A stretch of 10,450 nucleotides of DNA, from contig DASWHF010000004.1 of assembly GCA_036393295.1 (NCBI GenBank), positions 1-10,450 of the forward strand, read 5' to 3'. Numbering within the stretch: position 1 is the first letter of the stretch; every line of letters begins with the position of its first letter. Of the stretch, positions 5,557 through 10,450 are shown piece after piece. Made by a program: the position numbers and the translations under genes. The DNA comes from DASWHF01 sp036393295 (GTDB lineage Bacteria; Pseudomonadota; Gammaproteobacteria; Acidiferrobacterales; UBA6901). The notes under the pieces were generated by a model. That model was not told the DNA's origin. It did not search any database and was given only the letters and a program-made list of their open reading frames with translations.

Positions 5557-7155
5557 TCATAGGTCGTGCCCCGAGTAAGAACCGTTCACGGACTTGTTGC
5601 ACACCGGAAAGTCGGGAACGATGTTGTCGTGGATCAACAGCTCGAGCGCCGGCCAGGTGGTCCAGGACGGATCGCGCGGAAAGAAGCGCGCCACGCGCCC
5701 GTCCGCGCCGAACCTGACATAGGTCAGGATCTCGCCGCGGAACCCCTCGACGACGCCGAGGCCCTCCGCCCCCTCGACCGGCGCGCGCCACTCGGCCGAT
5801 ACCGGACCGGACGGCAGCTGCGCCAGCAGGGCGCCGATCAGTCCGAACGCCGCCCGGCACTCCTCGGCACGCACGCGCACGCGCGCGGCCACGTCGCCGT
5901 AATGGTACACCGGCACGTCGAGCTCAAAGCGGTCGTACGGTGCGTAGGGTGCGTCGCGGCGCACATCGAAATCAACGCTCGAGGCGCGCCCGACATAACC
6001 CTGGCAGCCGAGCGCGGCCGCCTGCTCCGGCTTGAGCACCCCGGTCGTGACCAGCCGGTCCTCGACCGAGGGCGAATCATTGATGATCGCCATGAGCTTG
6101 TCGAGCTGTTTGCGCATGGCCTGCGCCTGCGCGCGCATCGGTTCGACCAGCTTGCCGTCGAGATCCGTCGCGACACCGCCCGGCACCACCCGGTCCATCA
6201 TGAACCGGTGACCGAAGGCCTGCGCGCTCAGGCGCTGCCACTCCTCGCGCAGCCGGCTGAACTGGTAGAAACCGAAGGTGAAGGCGACGTCGTTCAGGAT
6301 CGCACCGATGTCGCCGAGATGATTGGCCACGCGCTCGCGCTCGCACATCAGCGCGCGCAGATACAGTGCGCGCTCCGGTGCCTCTAGGCCGGCGGCGCGT
6401 TCCATCGCCTGACAGGCCGCCCAGGCGTGGGCGACGGTGGAATCGCCCGAGACGCGCCCGGCAAGGCGCGCCAGGCCCGCCGGATCGCGACCCGCGGCGA
6501 TCTTCTCGATGCCCTTGTGCACGTAGCCGAGCCGCTCCTCCAGATTGAGCACGGTCTCGCCGACCGCCTGGAAACGGAAGTGGCCGGGCTCGATGATGCC
6601 GGCATGAACCGGTCCGACCGGAATCTCGTAGACGCCGGCGCCGTGCGCAAAGAAAAACCGGTAATCGTTGTCCGGCGGCGTTTCGGCCGGCGGCTGGCCG
6701 CCAACCGGCACCTCGCGGCGCAGCGGATAAACCGAATCCAGCCAGGCCTTGTGGCGGACCCAGCGACGCGCATCCGGATGATCCAGGAAGGCCACGCCGA
6801 TGAGATCCTGGGTATGCCGCTCGGGACGATCAGCGCCGGCGTAATACGGCGTGTGCGAAGGCAGGATCGGATGCGCCCGCATAACCGTCGTGCGCGCCAG
6901 CACGTAGGACCCACCTTTCTCGAAACAGGCGTGCACATCGAGCCGATCCTGCCCCGCATCCGCGCCGAAACCCGCCACCCAGCGCGCGCCGAGCCGGGCC
7001 GCGACCTCGGCGAGCTTGCCCCAATCGCCGGCCGGCAGCACGACCAGGCGCGCCGGCGCAAGGCCGGGCGCATCGATGCGCTCCAACACCACGCCGTCCT
7101 GGGTCAGCGATGCGTGCAAGGCGTCGAGCCAGTCAGTCGGTTCTTTCTCGCTCAT
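5557..7155 (-). CDS. hyfG: HyfG/HycE-like NuoC-NuoD fusion subunit lacking a full NiFe site
   Basis: This 532-residue protein fuses a NuoC-like N-terminal domain (about 1-150, with ERHTQDLIGVAF and HPDARRW at 112-132) to a NuoD/hydrogenase large-subunit domain (about 165-532), as in HycE and HyfG. The G181-PVHAGIIEPGHFRF195 signature is that of group 4 hydrogenases and relatives. Where true hydrogenases have RxCGxC, this protein has R234-V-S-G-D-S239. Near the C-terminus, where DPCxxC is expected, it has C519-N-K-S522. Three of four NiFe ligands therefore appear to be missing, so hydrogen chemistry is unlikely. The chain ends ten residues later with no maturation peptide. It probably acts at the membrane's cytoplasmic face with HyfI and the HyfBCEF membrane arm. 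Its ATG overlaps the hyfF stop (ATGA, 7152-7155) and no strong Shine-Dalgarno is seen, suggesting coupled translation. Confidence 0.92.
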   Translation of the reverse strand: MSEKEPTDWLDALHASLTQDGVVLERIDAPGLAPARLVVLPAGDWGKLAEVAARLGARWVAGFGADAGQDRLDVHACFEKGGSYVLARTTVMRAHPILPSHTPYYAGADRPERHTQDLIGVAFLDHPDARRWVRHKAWLDSVYPLRREVPVGGQPPAETPPDNDYRFFFAHGAGVYEIPVGPVHAGIIEPGHFRFQAVGETVLNLEERLGYVHKGIEKIAAGRDPAGLARLAGRVSGDSTVAHAWAACQAMERAAGLEAPERALYLRALMCERERVANHLGDIGAILNDVAFTFGFYQFSRLREEWQRLSAQAFGHRFMMDRVVPGGVATDLDGKLVEPMRAQAQAMRKQLDKLMAIINDSPSVEDRLVTTGVLKPEQAAALGCQGYVGRASSVDFDVRRDAPYAPYDRFELDVPVYHYGDVAARVRVRAEECRAAFGLIGALLAQLPSGPVSAEWRAPVEGAEGLGVVEGFRGEILTYVRFGADGRVARFFPRDPSWTTWPALELLIHDNIVPDFPVCNKSVNGSYSGHDL

Positions 7156-8621
7156 AGCGGCGATGCCCCGGAGATCAGCACGGTCGCCTGCGCGAACCAG
7201 CGCGCCAGGAAACCGGGAATGGACAGCCCCAGCCACAACACAAGCAACAGATGCAGCATGACCGGCAGCATGTTCGCGCGCACTGCGCTCTGGCCGGGCG
7301 GCGGCTCGCCGAACACCATCGGCTGGAGGTGCCGGAACAGGCCGGCGAAGGCCACGCCGAAACCGACCAGCAGCGGCACGGCGAGCCACGGCCAGGACTT
7401 CATGGTGGCGGTCAACAACAGGAACTCGCTGGTGAACACGCCGAACGGCGGAAAACCGGCGATCGCCACGGTGCCGAGCAACAGGCCCCAGCCGATCGCC
7501 GGCTGGGTGCGGATCAGCCCGCGAATGCGATCGATACGCTGGGTGCCGGCGAGCTGGGCGGCATGACCGACGGTCACGAAGATCGCGCTCTTGGTGAGCG
7601 AGTGCACCGTCATGTGCAGGAGCGCACCGAAGGTGGCGAGCGGCCCGCCGAGGCCGAAGGCGTAGGTCATGAGCCCCATGTGCTCGATCGACGAGTAGCT
7701 GAACATGCGCTTGATGTCGTGCTGGCGGTGCAGAAACAGACCGGCGACCATGAACGAGACCAGCCCGAAGCCCATCATGAGATAGCCGGCCAGATGGGTC
7801 TGGAGCGAGGCGTCCACCAGCATCTTGACGCGCACCAGCGCGTACAGCGCGACGTTGAGCAGCAGGCCCGAGAGCACCGCGGACATCGGCGTCGGACCCT
7901 CGGAATGGGCGTCCGGCAGCCAGGCATGCAGCGGCACGAGCCCGACCTTGGTCCCGTAGCCGACCAGCAGAAAGACGAAGGCGAGCGACAGCACCGTCGG
8001 ATCGAGGCTGCCGGCCGCGTCGTGCAGCACGGTCCACAACAGCGTATCGTCGCGCCCGGCGCCGAGCTTGTGCTCGGCGGCGAAGTACAACAGCACCGTG
8101 CCGAACAGCGCCTGGGCGATGCCGACGCCGCACAGGATGAAATACTTCCAGGCCGCCTCGATCGACTCGGGCGTACGGTAGAGGGAGACCAGCAACACGG
8201 TCGTGAGCGTGGCCGCCTCCATGGCCACCCACAGCACGCCCAGGTTGTTGGTCGACAGCGCCAGCAGCATGGCGAACAGGAAGCCCTGATACATGGCATG
8301 GTAAAGGCGCATGCGCCGGTCGGTGAGCCGGCCGCGCTCGACCTCGTGACGCATGTAGGAGCGCGAGAAGATCGCCGTGGTCAGACCCACCCAAGCCGTG
8401 AGCGCCACGAGGTAGACATTGAAGGCGTCGATGTAGAACAGCTTGCCGCTGGTGAGCTGCGGCCCGTTGGCGAACACGTTGAGAGCCATCGCCAGCGAGG
8501 TAACGAAGGTCAAGGCGCCGATGCCGACGTTGATCCAGCCGCCGGCCGGCCGGTGGCCGACGAAGGCGAGCAACACGCTCCCGCCCAGCGGCAGCAGCAG
8601 CGTGATCTCCAGCAGCGGCAT
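7152..8621 (-). CDS. hyfF: HyfF-like antiporter-type membrane subunit
   Basis: This 489-residue protein is very hydrophobic, with about 13-14 predicted membrane helices, and belongs to the NuoL/M/N (Mrp antiporter-like) family as the hydrogenase-4 subunit F. The conserved proton-channel residues are present: E135 in the helix WVAMEAATLTT, K225 in G221-YGTKVGLVPLHAWLPDAH, the S308-YSSIEHMG316 segment, and K344 in HMTVHSLTKSAIF. These suggest a working proton or cation channel. It has a good Shine-Dalgarno (GGAGG, 7 bases before ATG). Its start shares one base with the hyfE stop (TGATG, 8619-8623) and its stop overlaps the hyfG start. Length matches HyfF (about 490-530). HyfD, another antiporter-like subunit of E. 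coli hydrogenase 4, is not seen in this window. Confidence 0.93.
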   Translation of the reverse strand: MPLLEITLLLPLGGSVLLAFVGHRPAGGWINVGIGALTFVTSLAMALNVFANGPQLTSGKLFYIDAFNVYLVALTAWVGLTTAIFSRSYMRHEVERGRLTDRRMRLYHAMYQGFLFAMLLALSTNNLGVLWVAMEAATLTTVLLVSLYRTPESIEAAWKYFILCGVGIAQALFGTVLLYFAAEHKLGAGRDDTLLWTVLHDAAGSLDPTVLSLAFVFLLVGYGTKVGLVPLHAWLPDAHSEGPTPMSAVLSGLLLNVALYALVRVKMLVDASLQTHLAGYLMMGFGLVSFMVAGLFLHRQHDIKRMFSYSSIEHMGLMTYAFGLGGPLATFGALLHMTVHSLTKSAIFVTVGHAAQLAGTQRIDRIRGLIRTQPAIGWGLLLGTVAIAGFPPFGVFTSEFLLLTATMKSWPWLAVPLLVGFGVAFAGLFRHLQPMVFGEPPPGQSAVRANMLPVMLHLLLVLWLGLSIPGFLARWFAQATVLISGASPL

Positions 8622-9343
8622 CAGTGGCCCTCCGGCGGCGACCCACTGTCGTCGGTGAGCAAGGACTCGTGGACCTCGGACAGGCGATTGAGGCGATCAA
8701 CATCGAGTGTGTCGAAGGACTCGCGCATATGAAAGAAAAACACGCCGAACAGAATCGCCGCCACCAGCACGTCGAAGGCCACCCCCAGCTCGACGATCAA
8801 CGGCATGCCATAGGTCGAGACTACGGCCGAGAAGAACAGCCCGTTCTCGATCGACATGAAGCCCACCACCTGGGCGACCGCCTTCTTGCGCGCGATCATC
8901 AGCAGCATGCCGATCAACACCACCGCGATGCTGACGGCGATGGTGTTGCGCGTGGCCAGGCCGGAGAGATGTACGATCGGCAGCGCAACGTAATAACTGA
9001 AAATTACCAATCCCGCCCCGCCGAGCAGCAGCAGCGAGGGGTGCTTGAGCGCCTCGGCCTCGAGATGGATATTGAGGCGCACCGCCAGCCGGTACAACAA
9101 CCACGGGATCAGGAAGACCTTGAGCGCCAAGGTGAGCGCGACGGAGATATACAGATGATGATGCCCCGAGACGTAGGCGACGAGCGCGGTGACGACCGCG
9201 AGCAGCATCCCCTGCCAGGCGAAGGCGAAAATCATCGGCACCATGCGCGCCTGCGCGAGCATGATGAACGAGGTGAACAGCACCAGCGAGGCGAACAGGA
9301 TGATCGCCTGGTTGTAAAGACTCAGTTCCGACAACACGGTCAT
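8621..9343 (-). CDS. hyfE: HyfE-like membrane subunit (NuoK-related)
   Basis: This 240-residue membrane protein matches the HyfE family, whose C-terminal half is related to NuoK. Some six to seven helices can be seen, for example about 10-30, 36-58, 64-84, 104-122, 134-150, 160-178 and 186-204. The diagnostic segment Q158-VVGFMSIENGLFF171 carries the acidic residue E166, with a second (E185) in the following helix; these correspond to the NuoK glutamates used in ion conduction. The C-terminal 35 residues are charged and cytoplasmic-like. A G-rich stretch (GGGGG) lies 5 bases before ATG. One base separates it from the hyfC stop, and its own stop shares a base with the hyfF start, so it is clearly part of the same transcript. 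Confidence 0.92.
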   Translation of the reverse strand: MTVLSELSLYNQAIILFASLVLFTSFIMLAQARMVPMIFAFAWQGMLLAVVTALVAYVSGHHHLYISVALTLALKVFLIPWLLYRLAVRLNIHLEAEALKHPSLLLLGGAGLVIFSYYVALPIVHLSGLATRNTIAVSIAVVLIGMLLMIARKKAVAQVVGFMSIENGLFFSAVVSTYGMPLIVELGVAFDVLVAAILFGVFFFHMRESFDTLDVDRLNRLSEVHESLLTDDSGSPPEGH

Positions 9344-9344
9344 G

Positions 9345-10304
9345 TCAACCCCCGGTTTCCAGCACGACGTGCGTCAGCATGCCGAGCAGCGCCAGCAGAA
9401 AGGCGAAGCCCAGGAACTCCGGCACGCGGAAGATGCGCATCTTGGCGAGCACCGTCTCCCACACCACCAGTACCACGGCGAGAAACGCGAGTTTGGTGGC
9501 CACCACCAGCGTCCCGAGCGCCAGCGCCTCGGCCGTGAATTCGCGGGCGATGCCCCAGGGCCAGAAGATATTGGCGATCAGCACCGCGTAGATCATGAGC
9601 TTGATCTGGCTGCCCCACTCGATCAGTGCCAGGTGGCGCCCGCTGTATTCGAGGATCATGGCCTCGTGAATCATGGTGAGCTCCAAATGGGTCGCGGGAT
9701 TGTCCACGGGGATGCGCCCGGTCTCGGTGACCGCCACCATGGCAAGCGCCAGCAACGCGAAGAGGAACGAAGGCCGCAGCACGAGCCCGGCTTCGAGCAG
9801 TACGTCGATCGCCGTCGACAGGTTGGTCGAGTGCGCGGTCATGGACAGGGTGAATACCGCCATCAGCATGGCCGGCTCGGCGAGCGCGGCGATAGTCATC
9901 TCGCGCGAGGCGCCCATGCCGCCGAAGGCCGTGCCGATGTCGAGCCCGGCCAGCGCCGTGAAGAACCGCGCGAGCGCAAAGAACGCCACCAGCACGATCA
10001 CGTCGGCGATCGCGCCGGTCGGCAGGTCCACGGCCACGAGCGGCACGGCGGCGGCGGCGAGCAGCATCGCGCCGAACACGAAGTAGGGAGTGGCGCGGAA
10101 CAGCCACGACGCGTTCGACGCGATCACCAGGTCCTTGCGCATCAGCTTGGCGAGATCGCGGTAGGGCTGCCACAACGACGGTGCGGCACGATTCTGCATG
10201 TGGCACTTGACCCGCTTGATCCAGCCGGCGAGCAGCGGCGCGGCGCCGACGAACAGCAGCGTCTGGGCCGCGGCGAGCAACCAGGCGGCTAACTGATGAT
10301 CCAT
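9345..10304 (-). CDS. hyfC: HyfC-like membrane anchor subunit (NuoH family)
   Basis: This 319-residue protein belongs to the NuoH/HycD/HyfC family, the membrane subunit that contacts the peripheral arm and forms part of the quinone-side chamber in complex I. Family motifs are clear: Q37-NRAAPSLWQPYRDLAKLMRK56, G131-ASREMTIAALAEP144 and E194-TGRIPVDNPATHLE208 followed by M211-IHEAMILEYSG222. About eight helices are predicted. I chose the ATG at 10304 (MDHQLAAW), which places a membrane helix at residues 5-25; the open frame continues upstream over hyfB. The start lies 13-16 bases inside the end of hyfB, so hyfB and hyfC overlap and translation is likely coupled. No strong Shine-Dalgarno was found. 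Confidence 0.93.
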   Translation of the reverse strand: MDHQLAAWLLAAAQTLLFVGAAPLLAGWIKRVKCHMQNRAAPSLWQPYRDLAKLMRKDLVIASNASWLFRATPYFVFGAMLLAAAAVPLVAVDLPTGAIADVIVLVAFFALARFFTALAGLDIGTAFGGMGASREMTIAALAEPAMLMAVFTLSMTAHSTNLSTAIDVLLEAGLVLRPSFLFALLALAMVAVTETGRIPVDNPATHLELTMIHEAMILEYSGRHLALIEWGSQIKLMIYAVLIANIFWPWGIAREFTAEALALGTLVVATKLAFLAVVLVVWETVLAKMRIFRVPEFLGFAFLLALLGMLTHVVLETGG

Positions 10305-10450
10305 AGAAACACCAGCAAGGTCACAAACGAATACACCAGATACGTATGAATGCTCCCGGTCTGAATGCGCCCGATGCGCCGGGCGGCGGCGAGCACCAGC
10401 CGCCCGATCGGCAGGTAGCCCTTGAGCCACGACCAGTCGGCGACGTGCAG
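10289..10450 (-). CDS. hyfB: HyfB-like membrane subunit, C-terminal 53 residues (cut by window edge)
   Basis: A frame open from the window edge runs for 53 codons to TAG (10289-10291). The residues read LHVADWSWLKGYLPIGRLVL at the start and end in T31-GSIHTYLVYSFVTLLVFLWIIS, a hydrophobic final helix. This tail (TGxIxTYLxYSFVTLL) is typical of the antiporter-like HyfB/HycC subunits of group 4 hydrogenases and related complexes. Its position directly before hyfC agrees with the hyfB-hyfC order in E. coli. The 16-base overlap with hyfC is visible. The body of the gene lies outside the window, so nothing can be said about its intactness. Confidence 0.82.
   Translation of the reverse strand: MHVADWSWLKGYLPIGRLVLAAARRIGRIQTGSIHTYLVYSFVTLLVFLWIIS

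Noticed and set aside
5465..5860. Minus-strand frame whose last 31 residues (from MKTRQLKRKD) cross the hyfG-hyfI gap.
   Set aside because: Most of it overlaps hyfG out of frame; the gap portion is short, lies on the hairpin and has no ribosome binding site of note.
5942..5966. GTAGGGTGCGTC followed by a CGCAC inverted match inside hyfG, 12 bases identical to the start of the REP-like unit at 2163.
   Set aside because: It lies in frame in hyfG and encodes VRRDAPYAPYDR, which fits the conserved large-subunit sequence, and the palindrome is imperfect. I treat it as coincidence in GC-rich coding DNA.
7251..8732. Plus-strand open frame of 493 codons antisense to hyfF.
   Set aside because: The product is Gln/His/Arg-rich low complexity, while hyfF on the other strand has all family motifs.
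9342..10292. Plus-strand open frame of 316 codons antisense to hyfC.
   Set aside because: Same shadow pattern (Gln/His/Arg-rich) opposite a clear NuoH-family gene.
4950..10450. The cluster considered as part of a respiratory complex I (nuo) operon.
   Set aside because: The NuoC-NuoD fusion, the HyfE-type subunit, the GPVHAGIIEPGHFRF signature and the C-x-x-C form of the small subunit point to the hydrogenase-4 family; no NADH-module genes are present in the window.

Overview
The window looks like a chromosomal segment of a GC-rich gammaproteobacterium. The evidence is high GC with strong third-position bias, purE-purK as two overlapping genes, a Nudix hydrolase fused to a ThiE-like domain (an arrangement common in Gamma- and Betaproteobacteria), a CnoX/YbbN-type chaperedoxin and a Hyf-like complex. 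I cannot name a genus. An autotrophic or sulfur-oxidising lineage is plausible but is only a guess.

Every supported gene lies on the minus strand, so transcription runs from high to low coordinates. From about 10450 down to 4950 lies a compact complex I-related membrane oxidoreductase cluster in the order hyfB (only its last 53 codons), hyfC, hyfE, hyfF, hyfG and hyfI. The hyfB to hyfG junctions overlap or abut. The catalytic-type subunit HyfG has lost most of the cysteines that would bind a NiFe centre, so this is best read as an energy-converting-hydrogenase-related (Ehr-type) complex and not a true hydrogenase. Its substrate cannot be read from the sequence. hyfI is set apart from hyfG by an 85-base gap that can fold into a long imperfect hairpin.

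From 4946 to 3325 lie purE and purK, the two-step AIR carboxylation module of purine synthesis. purE begins three bases after the hyfI stop, so the membrane complex may be co-transcribed with purine genes. Next comes a MutT-type Nudix/ThiE-like fusion (3234-2293), probably for nucleotide-pool sanitation, whose ThiE-like half has apparently lost its metal-binding aspartates.

From about 2292 to 2132 is a non-coding stretch with an inverted pair of REP-like palindromes, each carrying the GTAG head typical of RAYT-mobilised REPs, flanked by an 18-base direct repeat. A third related unit sits at 12-34. Below it lie a SemiSWEET-type sugar transporter with an odd C-terminal tail (2131-1781), murI glutamate racemase (1784-969), joined to it by an ATGA overlap, and a CnoX/YbbN-like thioredoxin-TPR protein (916-41). 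I saw no rRNA, tRNA, CRISPR array or intact transposase.
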